A stretch of DNA of 64,000 nucleotides from Pannonibacter phragmitetus DSM 14782 (GTDB lineage Bacteria; Pseudomonadota; Alphaproteobacteria; Rhizobiales; Stappiaceae), in the NCBI RefSeq assembly GCF_000382365.1, contig NZ_KB908226.1, positions 1-64,000 on the forward strand. The letters are read 5' to 3'. Under the pieces are notes generated by a model. The model ran no database searches, was not told the DNA's origin, and worked only from the letters and a program-made list of their open reading frames with translations. The first letter of the stretch is position 1. Every line of letters starts with the position of its first letter. Position numbers and translations under genes: made by a program. Shown here piece by piece: positions 18,468 to 27,227 of this stretch.

Positions 18468-18633
18468 TAATTGTCAGGCAATCACAATCCCGCAACCTTG
18501 GCAATCACTTAAACCGATTTAATCGTCATTTTTACACGCCTGCATAATCTTTATTCATGCCCTGCACACGGCAGCTTGACAGACAGGAATTCAAATTTCA
18601 GAATGACGTTTCAAAAAATACTGAACGAGAAAA

Positions 18634-19455
18634 ATGCCCGACAGCAAGTCCAAGGCTTCTTCCAGAGCCGAGCCCAAAACCGAAAATGCCGCTGCGGTCC
18701 TCAAGGTTTTCGCCGTGCTGGAGGCATTGGTTGACGAGCGGCAGGCCAGCCTTGCCGTCATCGCCCAGCGGGCCATGACCTCCAAGACCACGGCGCACCG
18801 GCTTTTGCAGACCATGGTTGACCTTGGTTACGCCGAGCAGGACGGCGACACGGAGAAATACCGCCTCACCCTCAAGCTCTTCAGCCTCGGCGCCCGGTCC
18901 CTGAACGAGGAATCGGATCTGATCCGCATCGCCGACAAGGTGATGGGCCGGCTGTCCCGGGCGACAGGCGAATGCATCAATCTCGGCGTCTTGGACGACC
19001 GGGAGCAGCGTGTCGCCTACATCCACAAGTACGATTCCTTCTACAACCTCTCCACCCAGTCCACCCTCGGCCGCCGCAATCCGCTGCACAGCACCTCTCT
19101 GGGCAAGGCCCTGCTGGCCTGGCGCAGCGACGAGGAAATCCGCGAACGGCTCAACGGACTGGACATGCCCAAGCTTGCCCCGCGCACCATCACGGATGCG
19201 GAAAGCCTGTTTGCCGCCATTCTTCAGGTCCGGGCGCAGGGTTTTGCCGAAGAAATCGAGGAAAGCGAGGCCGGCGTGCGCTGCATGGCCATTCCGGTTC
19301 TGGACCATCTGGGCCGCTCCATCGCCGCCATCAGCATTTCCTTCCCGCTGTTCCGCTTCGATGAAACCCGCAAGGCCGAATACGCAGGCCTCCTCAAATC
19401 CGCCTCCCGCGAGGCCTCCACCGCACTGGGCTGCCCGCCGGACAAGCTGGTGTGA
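18634..19455 (+). CDS. IclR-family transcriptional regulator
   Basis: A 273-residue regulator. An N-terminal winged helix-turn-helix (about 25-90; LKVFAVLEALVDERQ, MTSKTTAHRLLQTMVDLGY) is followed by the IclR effector domain with GRRNPLHSTSLGKALLA and a cysteine-containing strand (GVRCMAIPVLDH). It is transcribed away from the GH105/ABC operon and probably controls it, using an oligosaccharide or uronate-derived signal. KdgR-type regulators of pectin catabolism belong to the same family, which agrees with the context. Confidence 0.9.
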   Translation: MPDSKSKASSRAEPKTENAAAVLKVFAVLEALVDERQASLAVIAQRAMTSKTTAHRLLQTMVDLGYAEQDGDTEKYRLTLKLFSLGARSLNEESDLIRIADKVMGRLSRATGECINLGVLDDREQRVAYIHKYDSFYNLSTQSTLGRRNPLHSTSLGKALLAWRSDEEIRERLNGLDMPKLAPRTITDAESLFAAILQVRAQGFAEEIEESEAGVRCMAIPVLDHLGRSIAAISISFPLFRFDETRKAEYAGLLKSASREASTALGCPPDKLV

Positions 19456-19525
19456 TACCGTCCGGAGCGTGGCCGTGTTTGCATCGAACGGCAAGGAGAA
19501 GGAAGGCCGTCCTATAGCCTCGGCG

Positions 19526-19675
19526 CCCCTCTCCCCCCTTGAGGGGGAGATGTCTGCGATAGCAGACAGAGGGGGGTAGCAGCGCTTCACCATGGCCTTA
19601 ACTTTCATTCAAACGGACAGTCCGTTACCCCCCTCTGCCCCCTGCCGGGGGCATCTCCCCCTCAAGGGGGGAGAA
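19526..19675. repeat. 150 bp rhizobial-type double palindrome, copy 1
   Basis: Two GC-rich arms face each other: CCCCTCTCCCCCCTTGAGGG...CAGAGGGGGG (19526-19576) and its near-complement CCCCCCTCTGCCCC...AAGGGGGGAGAA (19627-19675). Between them is the perfect palindrome AACGGAC-A-GTCCGTT (19612-19626). A second copy is at 32539. It occupies most of the 306 bp between the convergent IclR and kinase genes and could end transcription from both sides; nothing else is seen in the gap. Confidence 0.85.
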
Positions 19676-19761
19676 GAACTGGAGCCTGACTGGCAGTCCG
19701 GAAAGACATCACTCCGCCAGGAGGAGGGCTGAGAAGAAGACGCTTGTCCCACGCCCTCAGT

Positions 19762-21153
19762 TCACCCCTCAGCCACAGCCCGCCGCCACGCAGCGGCGTA
19801 GGCGGCAAGACCGTCTTCCGGTATGACAGCCGCCGCCTCATCCTGCACCGTGCCTTCCCCGTCCCGTCCTTCATCACCCGCCAGCAGCAGCGCTGCGCCG
19901 ATGCTGGTGCCGGTGACGGAGCCATCGCCCACCTGCACCTTGCGGGCGGTGGCCGCTTGCAGCATGGCGAGGTAAAGCCGGTTGGCGGCAAACGGCCCTT
20001 CCACAATCACCGGCCCCTGCCCACCGGTCATGGCAAGGCATTCCGCCGTCACGAGCGCCAGATAGAAAGACACCGCCGCGTAGCGCTGGCCATCAGACAG
20101 ACCGGCCTCGTCCACGCTCCAGCTGTGCGTCCGGCCCTGAAACGGGCCGGAGCGCGGTTCGACAGCGGGCAACAGAAGGATGGAACGGTCCAGAACCTGC
20201 TGCACATCAGCATCCGTGCTGGCTCTGTCATGCCCCTCCATCATCAGATCAAACTCGCGCCCGCCCATGAAGCGGGCCGAAGGCACGGCCCCGCCAAGCG
20301 CGTTGACATTGACCAGCGTGTCGCGGGCCGGATCGAGCATTTTCGCAGCCGCGCCAACACTCAGCGAAATCACCCAGGTGCCGGTCGAAACAACAGAAAA
20401 AGCTCCCTGCCGGGCCAGAAGATGCGGATAGAGCGAGGCGTTGCTGTCATGGATGCCGCAGGCAACCGGAATGCCCTCCGGCAGCCCTGCCCGTTCCGCC
20501 ACATCCGGCAGCAGCGGGCCCAGCACGTCCCCAGCCTTGCGCACCGGCGCCATGCGGCCCTCAAGGCCAAGCCGTGACACCAGCGGCGAAAACACACCCT
20601 CGAACGGGTTCCACAGATCCGTATGGCAACCCAGTGACGTGACCTCACAGGCGGCAAAGCCCGTCAGGCGATAGGTCCAGTATTGCGGGTAGGTGAGAAC
20701 CTGCGCGGTGCGCTCCCGCAGGCCCTCTTGCGTTTCCAGCAGCCAGTGAAGCTGCGCCCCCAGATTGAGCCCCATGGACAGGCGCGGCGAGCCGGTCTGT
20801 GCAAAGCCGGGCCGCAGGGCATCGTACTGGCTGGCGAGATCATCCGGGCCGGTAAATTCATAGTCGAGCACAGGTGTGGCCAGCTTGCCGGAGGCATCCA
20901 GAAGCACGGCTGAGGCGCCATGGGTGGTGACGCTGATGCCGTCGATCCGGTGCTCCGCCGCCAGTTCCTTCAGGCTTTCCAGAAAGAAGCTCCAGAGCCC
21001 TTCCACATCGAAATGCGGATAGGGCCCGTCCGTCAGCACAAGGTTCGGCCGCCGCCGCACGCCCAGCTCCTGCCGGCACACGATGTCCACCACCGCCACC
21101 TTGGCGTTGGTCTTGCCGATGTCGATCACCGCGATGTTGCGCAAGCTGGTCAT
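19762..21153 (-). CDS. rhaK: Rhamnose kinase RhaK (FGGY family)
   Basis: A 463-residue sugar kinase. The N-terminal phosphate-binding loop is IDIGKTNAKV and the second-domain ATP site is STGTWVISLSVG. The gene is last in a block in the order rhaR-S-T-P-Q-U-K. In Rhizobium leguminosarum RhaK phosphorylates the sugar and is also needed for activity of the RhaSTPQ transporter, and the same is expected here. It starts 6 bp after the mutarotase gene. The alternative, another FGGY pentulose kinase, is unlikely in this locus. Confidence 0.9.
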   Translation of the reverse strand: MTSLRNIAVIDIGKTNAKVAVVDIVCRQELGVRRRPNLVLTDGPYPHFDVEGLWSFFLESLKELAAEHRIDGISVTTHGASAVLLDASGKLATPVLDYEFTGPDDLASQYDALRPGFAQTGSPRLSMGLNLGAQLHWLLETQEGLRERTAQVLTYPQYWTYRLTGFAACEVTSLGCHTDLWNPFEGVFSPLVSRLGLEGRMAPVRKAGDVLGPLLPDVAERAGLPEGIPVACGIHDSNASLYPHLLARQGAFSVVSTGTWVISLSVGAAAKMLDPARDTLVNVNALGGAVPSARFMGGREFDLMMEGHDRASTDADVQQVLDRSILLLPAVEPRSGPFQGRTHSWSVDEAGLSDGQRYAAVSFYLALVTAECLAMTGGQGPVIVEGPFAANRLYLAMLQAATARKVQVGDGSVTGTSIGAALLLAGDEGRDGEGTVQDEAAAVIPEDGLAAYAAAWRRAVAEG

Positions 21154-21159
21154 GCCGGG

Positions 21160-21474
21160 TCAGTCCATGTGGAAGACGGTTTCGAGCGCAATCGCCACCG
21201 GCTCGTTGTCCGGCTTCGTTTCCATGATATCGGCCATATGCGCCCACCAGCGCTGCATCACCGGCGACGCCGGAAGGCTTGCCACCTTCTCGGCGCTCTC
21301 GCGCCACATCACGGCGAAGAGGATATTCGTCTCCCGGTCGAGATGGATGGAGTAGTCGCGGATGCCGGCTTCCTTCAGCAGGGCGGACAGCTCCGGCCAG
21401 ATCTCGTCATGCCGGCGGCGGTATTCGGCCTCCATGCCGGGATTGAGCTTCATCTTGAAGGCATATTTCTCCAT
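21160..21474 (-). CDS. rhaU: L-rhamnose mutarotase RhaU
   Basis: A 104-residue enzyme that interconverts alpha- and beta-L-rhamnose. The start at 21474 ([20 protein letters not shown]) was chosen because AGGGAG precedes it; the longer frame overlaps rhaQ. Family landmarks include the N-terminal KL.PG...EY..RH, Y and H in YSIHLD, and the WW...AHMADIM segment. The gene is squeezed between rhaQ and rhaK with almost no spacing. Confidence 0.92.
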   Translation of the reverse strand: MEKYAFKMKLNPGMEAEYRRRHDEIWPELSALLKEAGIRDYSIHLDRETNILFAVMWRESAEKVASLPASPVMQRWWAHMADIMETKPDNEPVAIALETVFHMD

Positions 21475-21475
21475 C

Positions 21476-22516
21476 TCACGCTCCCTTGCGGCGCTGCAGG
21501 ATCTGGCGGGCAAGGCGCGGCAGGGCGATGACGCCGATCAGCAGCAGGCCGGTGAAGATCGACATGACGATGCCCGGCACGTTGAGAAGACCGAGACCGA
21601 AGGTGACGAGCCCCATCACCAGCGCCGCGATGACGACCCCGGCGATGCTGCCTGCTCCGCCCAGAATGCTGACCCCGCCCAGCACCACCATGGTCACCAC
21701 CTCCAGTTCCATGCCCGAGGCAATGGACGGGCGCGTCGCGCCGAGCCGCGAGGTGAGGCACACGGCGGCAACGCCGGACATGAGGCCGGTGAGCAGGAAC
21801 AGGGCAAACTTCACCCGCGCCACCCGGATGCCGGAAAAGAGCGCCGCCACCGGATTGTTGCCGATGGCATAGACCGCCCGGCCGAAGGTGGTGGCATGCA
21901 GCAGCAGGCCGAAGAGAACAGCCAGAATGGCAAAGAGCACCAGCTCGAAGGAGATCACCCACCAGACATAGCCCTGCCCGAACCAGGCGAAGGACACCGG
22001 ATAGCCGGTAAAGGCCTTGTCGCCCAGCACGATATAGGAGATGCCGCGGAAGAGGCTCATGGTGCCGATGGTGACGACAATCGACGGCAGGCCCAGACCC
22101 GTGACAAGTGCGCCGTTCACCACCCCGCACAGCAGCCCGACACCGAGGCCGATGGCCACCAGCGTGGGCGTGTCGGCCCCCATCTGCACCGCATAGCCCA
22201 TGGCGGTGGAAGACAGCGCGATGATGGCGGCGACCGACAGGTCAATCTCGCCGGAGATGATCAGCAGCGCCATGGCAAAGGCGATCATCGCCTTTTCGGT
22301 GAAGTTGAACGTGGCATCCGACAGGTTCCACGGATCAAGGAAATAGGGAGAGGCCAGCGCATTCAGAATGAAGATGGCCACCGCCACACCGAAGAGCATC
22401 AGCTCCCAGCTTGTCGCAATCCGCTGCAACGGGCTGCGCAGCCGGTCGGGAATCTGCCGCCCGCCGCCGGGCGCCCCGGAACCAGAGCCGGGCGTTTGAA
22501 GGGAAACGGATGTCAT
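21476..22516 (-). CDS. rhaQ: Rhamnose ABC transporter permease RhaQ
   Basis: A 346-residue membrane protein of the BPD_transp_2 family (CUT2 importers), with about ten hydrophobic segments and the [15 protein letters not shown] motif characteristic of this family. After a proline- and glycine-rich start it has [19 protein letters not shown]. The ATG overlaps the rhaP stop (ATGA). It pairs with RhaP in the rhamnose importer. Confidence 0.92.
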   Translation of the reverse strand: MTSVSLQTPGSGSGAPGGGRQIPDRLRSPLQRIATSWELMLFGVAVAIFILNALASPYFLDPWNLSDATFNFTEKAMIAFAMALLIISGEIDLSVAAIIALSSTAMGYAVQMGADTPTLVAIGLGVGLLCGVVNGALVTGLGLPSIVVTIGTMSLFRGISYIVLGDKAFTGYPVSFAWFGQGYVWWVISFELVLFAILAVLFGLLLHATTFGRAVYAIGNNPVAALFSGIRVARVKFALFLLTGLMSGVAAVCLTSRLGATRPSIASGMELEVVTMVVLGGVSILGGAGSIAGVVIAALVMGLVTFGLGLLNVPGIVMSIFTGLLLIGVIALPRLARQILQRRKGA

Positions 22517-23496
22517 GCCGTATGCTCCGCCGCTTTCAGGATGACCCGGCCCTTCGGCCGGTTCTGGGTAACATTGACCGCCACTGCAATCAGGATGGCC
22601 GAGCCGGAGATGGCGAGCTGCCAGAAGGGCGAGACATTGACCACCGGCAGTGCGTTCTTGATGATGCCGAGGAACAGCGCCCCCAGCACCGCGCCTGCCA
22701 CGCTGCCCGCGCCGCCGGCGATGGAAATGCCGCCGATGACGCAGGCCGCCACCACATCCAATTCAAAGCCTGCGGCAATATCCACATAAGCGACCGCATA
22801 GCGCGCAACCCAAAGATAGCCGGTGAGCCCCGCCAGCGCGCCGGAGAGCACGAAGGCAGCGCATTGGGTGCGGCCCGTATCGATGCCCGCATATTGCGCC
22901 GCATGCGGATTGCCGCCCACCGCATGGAAGGCCCGGCCCAGCGCCGTGCGGGTGACCAGAACGGCAAAGCCGGTGACAACCGCAATCGCTATCCAGGACA
23001 GTACCGGCAGGCCCAGAACCACCGTGCGCGGAAAGGCCTTGAAGGCATCGCTCATCTGATGCGCGTTGATCCAGCGCCCTTCGGAAATGAGGAAGATGAT
23101 GCCCCGGAAGATGGTCATCGTGCCCAGCGTCACCACGATTGGCGGGATTGACAGGCGCCAGACCAGCAGCCCGTTGATCAGCCCGAGCCCGCCTCCCAGC
23201 GTGATGGACAGGAGGATGATCAGAGGCACCGGCAGATCCGGCATCATGGTGTTGACCAGCGCCGCCACCATGCCCGTGAGCGCCAGGTTGGCCGCCACCG
23301 ACAGGTCGATGCAACGGGTCAGGATCACCGCCATCTGCCCCAGCGCCAGAATGATCAGCGGTGCGGTGTCATTGAACACGCTGGCAAGATTGCCGGGCGC
23401 GACAAAGCCTGGAAAGCGCGAGGCGATCAGCCCGGTCAGCGCCACCATTGCGCCTGCCAGCACCAGCTCGCGGCCATGGGAAAGACGGATGCTCAT
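22513..23496 (-). CDS. rhaP: Rhamnose ABC transporter permease RhaP
   Basis: A 327-residue CUT2-type permease related to RhaQ. The family motif is RCIDLSVAANLALTG, and GGISIAGGAGSVAGAVLGAL lies near the end. It overlaps both neighbours by 4 bp (rhaT stop/rhaP start and rhaP stop/rhaQ start), so the T-P-Q block is translationally coupled. Confidence 0.92.
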   Translation of the reverse strand: MSIRLSHGRELVLAGAMVALTGLIASRFPGFVAPGNLASVFNDTAPLIILALGQMAVILTRCIDLSVAANLALTGMVAALVNTMMPDLPVPLIILLSITLGGGLGLINGLLVWRLSIPPIVVTLGTMTIFRGIIFLISEGRWINAHQMSDAFKAFPRTVVLGLPVLSWIAIAVVTGFAVLVTRTALGRAFHAVGGNPHAAQYAGIDTGRTQCAAFVLSGALAGLTGYLWVARYAVAYVDIAAGFELDVVAACVIGGISIAGGAGSVAGAVLGALFLGIIKNALPVVNVSPFWQLAISGSAILIAVAVNVTQNRPKGRVILKAAEHTA

Positions 23497-25049
23497 GCGT
23501 GGCCCTCCTCGATCCCGGCAGCGGCCCGGACCAGATTTTCCGGCGTCATCGCCTCTCCCTCGAATTCGGCGGCAATCCGCCCTTCGCGCATCACGATCAC
23601 CCGGTCGGACATGCCCAGCACCTCCGGAATCTCGGACGAGACGAGAATGACCGCGAGCCCTTCGGCCGCCAGTTCCGCCATGAACTCATGCACCGCCGCC
23701 TTTGAGCCAATGTCGATGCCCTTGGTCGGCTCGTCCAGAATGATGACGCGGGGCCGGGTCGCCAGCCATTTGGCGATGATCACCTTCTGCTGGTTGCCGC
23801 CCGAGAGGAGGCCGATATCCTGATCGAGCGCAGCAGCCCTCAGGTCCAGCCGGCGGGTGTAGTCCCGCGCCAGCGCAAACTCTTCCGCCATCTTCAGAAA
23901 ACCCTTGCGGGAAACGGCCTGCAAAGACGGCAAGGTCACGTTCTGATAGATCGGCAGGCCCTTCACCGCCCCCTGCTTGCCCCGGTCCTCCGGCACATAG
24001 ACGATGCCCTGCCGGATGGCCGCATTGGGGGAGCGGATCACCGCCACCTCGCCATCAATGCGGATCGCGCCCTTGGACGGTTTCGTGATGCCGAACAACG
24101 CCTGCATGAACTCGCTGCGCCCGGCCCCGACAAGGCCGTAGAAGCCTAGGATTTCACCGGCACGCAGGGTGAAGTTGATGTCCTCGAACTCGGTCGGATG
24201 AGCATAGCCCACCACCTTCAGCAGTTCATCGCCCAGCTTCGGGGTGCGCTTGGGGAACACCTGATCCACCGGGCGGCCCACCATCATGCGCACAAGATCG
24301 CCCTCGCGCACATCGCGGATATGCCCTGCGCCCACCAATTCCCCGTCACGGAATACGGTGTAACGGTCAGCCACGCGGAAGATTTCATCGAACTTGTGGC
24401 TGATGAAGAGGATGGCCTTTCCTTCCGCCTTCAGCCGGTCCACCAGCTCGTAGGTTTCCTCGATTTCCTTGTGCGACAGTGCCGCCGTCGGCTCGTCCAT
24501 GATGACGACGCGGGCGTCAATTGACAGCGCCCGGGCAATGGCCACCAGATGGCGGCTGGCGATGCCGAGGTCCTTCAGCTGCACGTCCGGTTCAATCTGT
24601 GCGCCGATCCGCTCCAGCAGGCGCCGCGCCTCCTGGCGCATCTTGCGCCAGTCGATGAGGCCGAAGCGGCTGCGCGGGGCATGGCCGATGAAGATGTTCT
24701 CTGCCACAGTCAGCTCGTCAAAGAGCACGGTTTCCTGATGGATCGCCGTCACTCCGGCCTTTGCGGCCGCCTCAGCTGCGGGAAAGGCCACCGGCTGGCC
24801 GTCCACGCGGATCTCGCCCGCATCCGGCTGGTAGATGCCGGTCAGAACCTTGACGATGGTGGACTTGCCCGCACCATTTTCCCCGATCAGCGCCGTCACC
24901 TGCCCCGGATAGAGATCCAGCGACACGCCCGACAGCGCCTTGACGCCCGGAAAGGACTTGGAAATGCCGGTCAGCGAAAGAACCGGATGGTCCTTTACGC
25001 TGGCCGGGTGCAAGGCGGCACCCGGCTGATCCGGGAAGTTGGCAAGCAT
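23493..25049 (-). CDS. rhaT: Rhamnose ABC transporter ATPase RhaT (two ATP-binding domains)
   Basis: A 518-residue duplicated ATPase of CUT2 sugar importers. In domain 1 Walker A is GENGAGKST and Walker B is VVIMDEPTAAL, with a degenerate signature. Domain 2 has GLVGAGRSE in place of Walker A, the signature LLSGGNQQK and Walker B VIILDEPTKGID. Only one half is thus a canonical ATPase, as usual for this family. The gene follows rhaS after a 130 bp gap with a strong hairpin. Confidence 0.93.
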   Translation of the reverse strand: MLANFPDQPGAALHPASVKDHPVLSLTGISKSFPGVKALSGVSLDLYPGQVTALIGENGAGKSTIVKVLTGIYQPDAGEIRVDGQPVAFPAAEAAAKAGVTAIHQETVLFDELTVAENIFIGHAPRSRFGLIDWRKMRQEARRLLERIGAQIEPDVQLKDLGIASRHLVAIARALSIDARVVIMDEPTAALSHKEIEETYELVDRLKAEGKAILFISHKFDEIFRVADRYTVFRDGELVGAGHIRDVREGDLVRMMVGRPVDQVFPKRTPKLGDELLKVVGYAHPTEFEDINFTLRAGEILGFYGLVGAGRSEFMQALFGITKPSKGAIRIDGEVAVIRSPNAAIRQGIVYVPEDRGKQGAVKGLPIYQNVTLPSLQAVSRKGFLKMAEEFALARDYTRRLDLRAAALDQDIGLLSGGNQQKVIIAKWLATRPRVIILDEPTKGIDIGSKAAVHEFMAELAAEGLAVILVSSEIPEVLGMSDRVIVMREGRIAAEFEGEAMTPENLVRAAAGIEEGHA

Positions 25050-25120
25050 GGCAATGCCCCGGTTATGCCGGGACGTGCAATCCCGGCGTCATGTGTGATG
25101 TTTCATCAGGGTCGCGGACG

Positions 25121-25159
25121 GTGCCCGGCCAATCACACAGCGTGTCACGGGCCGGGCAC
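25121..25159 (-). other. Stem-loop between rhaS and rhaT
   Basis: GTGCCCGGCC (25121-25130) and GGCCGGGCAC (25150-25159) form a perfect 10 bp stem around a 19 nt loop, 20 bp past the rhaS stop. With no T run it probably allows partial read-through and protects the rhaS message, raising binding-protein output over the membrane components. Confidence 0.65.
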
Positions 25160-25179
25160 ATGTTGAGGCCTGGGAGGTC

Positions 25180-26172
25180 TCAGAAAATGTCCTTGAAGGC
25201 ATCGATGTTGGAGCTGTCATAGACAAACGGATCTGCCATCGCGCCCGTGTTGCTGTCATCCAGCTTCAGCGTGCCCATGCGGCCCATCGGAATTTGCGCG
25301 CCGGGCTTGGCTTCGGCCTTGCCGGTGGCAAGGTTGTAGGACAGCACCGTGGCGGCATAGCCGAGGTCGATCGGGTTCCAGATGGCGAAGGACTTGGAGG
25401 CACCCGACTTGATGTGACCGGCCATTTCGGACGGCAGGCCGAGACCCGTCACATTGACCTGACCAGCCTTGCCCGCATCGGTGACAGCCTGCGCCGCCGC
25501 AACGATGCCGACGGAGGTCGGGGCAATGATCGCCTTCAGGTTCGGATAGGTCTGCATCAGGCCCTGGGCCTCACGGTAGGACTTGTCGGCAAGGTCATCG
25601 CCATAGACGGTGGCCACCACATTGATGCCCTTGTATTTGTCCTTGACCTTGTTCATCTCCTCGATCCAGATGTTCTGGTTCGTCGCCGTGGCAGAGGCCG
25701 ACAGAACGGCCACATCACCACCCTCCGGCAGGTGATCTGCCGCCAGCTTGATGATCATGTTGCCGATCAGCGGATTGGACGAGGGGTTGAGATGCAGCTG
25801 GCGGCCTTCCGGCGCCACGCCCGAGTCCCACGAAATCACGGTGATGCCGCGGTCCATCGCCTTCTTCAGGGCCGGAACCAGCGCGTCCTGATCATTGGCC
25901 GAGATGGCAATCGCATCCACCTTCTGGGCGATCAGTGCATTGATCACCTCGATCTGGCCTTCAGCCGTGGTGCCGGTCGGGCCAGTGTAGATGATCTCCA
26001 CATCGCCCAGTTCCTTGGCAGCTTCCTGCGCGCCCTTGTTGGCCGCCTCGAAGAAGCCGATGCCCAGCGCCTTCACCACCAGCGCAATGCGCTTGGTTTC
26101 GGCATGGGCCGGAGCGGAGAATGCGAGCGCGGCAACAGCAGTCGCCGCCAGAAGCGTCTTCATGAATGTCAT
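25180..26172 (-). CDS. rhaS: Rhamnose-binding protein RhaS
   Basis: A 330-residue periplasmic binding protein of the ribose/rhamnose (Peripla_BP_4) type. A Sec signal peptide runs to about residue 25 (MKTLLAATAVAALAFSAPAHA). The start at 26172 (MTFMKTL) is preceded by GGGAGGA. Mature motifs include AISANDQDALVPALKKA, VISWDSGV and DPFVYDSSNIDAF at the C-terminus. It feeds RhaTPQ. Confidence 0.92.
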   Translation of the reverse strand: MTFMKTLLAATAVAALAFSAPAHAETKRIALVVKALGIGFFEAANKGAQEAAKELGDVEIIYTGPTGTTAEGQIEVINALIAQKVDAIAISANDQDALVPALKKAMDRGITVISWDSGVAPEGRQLHLNPSSNPLIGNMIIKLAADHLPEGGDVAVLSASATATNQNIWIEEMNKVKDKYKGINVVATVYGDDLADKSYREAQGLMQTYPNLKAIIAPTSVGIVAAAQAVTDAGKAGQVNVTGLGLPSEMAGHIKSGASKSFAIWNPIDLGYAATVLSYNLATGKAEAKPGAQIPMGRMGTLKLDDSNTGAMADPFVYDSSNIDAFKDIF

Positions 26173-26232
26173 TGTCTTCCTCCCAGTCATTCCACCGGCT
26201 GTTCCTCCCGCCGGTCAGAAATCTTTGTTTCG

Positions 26233-27039
26233 TCAGCCCCCGCCGGCGGCGCTTGCCTGCGCTGCCTCGACGGGCGCTGCAATCACCTGCACCCCTGCCT
26301 GCTCCAGCATCTGGGCGGCGCTGTCTGGAATGCCCTCGTCGGTGATCACCGTGGTGATGCGGTCCAGCGGGCACAGGATGAGGCTGGAGCGGCTGCGGAA
26401 TTTGGACGAGTCCGCCAGCACCACCAGTTCATCCGCCTGCCCGATCAGCTTCTGCTCCGCCTGGATGAGAAGCGGATCCGCCTCCATCAGCCCAAGCGGC
26501 CCCAGCCCTTGCGCCCCCATAAACATGCGCCGCGCATAGAAATTGCGCGTCACGTCATTGTCGAAGGGGCTCAGGATGATGTTCTGCTCCCGGTAGATCA
26601 CCCCGCCGGACAGGATGATCGTGTTCTTCGAATGCTTAAGCAGGTGCTCGGCAATCGGGAACGAATTGGTGAAGATCTGCATGCGCTTGCTCGCCAGCGG
26701 ATGCACCATCTGGAAAGTGGTCGTGCCGCCGTTGATGATGATCGCGTCACCATCCGTGCAAAGCTCCACCGCCGCACGGGCAATCGCCCGCTTCTGCTGC
26801 GCGTTGATCGCCTCGTTGACGCTGAAGGGACGGCCCGCCAGCCCGACGAACTGCGGCGGCGTGATCGATTCCGCCCCGCCGCGCACCCGGCGCAGCTTCT
26901 TCTGCACATGCAGCGCCGCGATGTCCCGGCGGATGGTCGCTTCCGAGGAATCGGTCAGCGCCACCAGTTCCGCAACAGTCACGACCGGACGGTCCTGAAC
27001 GGCGGACAAGATGATCCTGTGGCGCTCTTTCTCGTGCAT
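26233..27039 (-). CDS. rhaR: DeoR-family regulator RhaR
   Basis: A 268-residue DeoR-type regulator. An N-terminal helix-turn-helix (SSEATIRRDIAALH, about 31-44) is followed by a ribose-5-phosphate-isomerase-like sensor domain (INGGTTTFQMVHPL, TNSFPIAEHL, LSGGVIYREQN). It is encoded at the head of the rhaRSTPQUK block and divergent from rhaDI, as in R. leguminosarum, where it represses both arms until rhamnose is present. A good GGGAGGA lies before the ATG. Confidence 0.9.
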   Translation of the reverse strand: MHEKERHRIILSAVQDRPVVTVAELVALTDSSEATIRRDIAALHVQKKLRRVRGGAESITPPQFVGLAGRPFSVNEAINAQQKRAIARAAVELCTDGDAIIINGGTTTFQMVHPLASKRMQIFTNSFPIAEHLLKHSKNTIILSGGVIYREQNIILSPFDNDVTRNFYARRMFMGAQGLGPLGLMEADPLLIQAEQKLIGQADELVVLADSSKFRSRSSLILCPLDRITTVITDEGIPDSAAQMLEQAGVQVIAAPVEAAQASAAGGG

Positions 27040-27087
27040 GCATTCCTCCCGATGTCCCGCTCAGGCTTCCATCAAATTCGAGCAGTG

Positions 27088-27159
27088 TCAATCACGATTC
27101 GTCATATTGCTGCAATGCAGCGTCAATTTTGATCGATCATGATTGAAACTGATTGACAA
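27088..27159. promoter_or_regulatory. Divergent rhaR/rhaD control region
   Basis: The 188 bp AT-rich gap between the rhaR and rhaD start codons holds heptamers typical of a DeoR operator array: TCAATCA at 27088-27094 and its complement TGATTGA at 27140-27146 and again at 27150-27156, the last two exactly 10 bp apart. The palindrome TGATCGATCA is at 27130-27139. TTGACA at 27154-27159 could be a -35 box for rhaD; no good -10 is seen. Confidence 0.55.
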
Positions 27160-27227
27160 CAAGACATATCACGGCAAGTCTCCGGTCAAAAGCTGGCCTG
27201 GCTCCGGCTCACTCTCGGGAGGACTAC

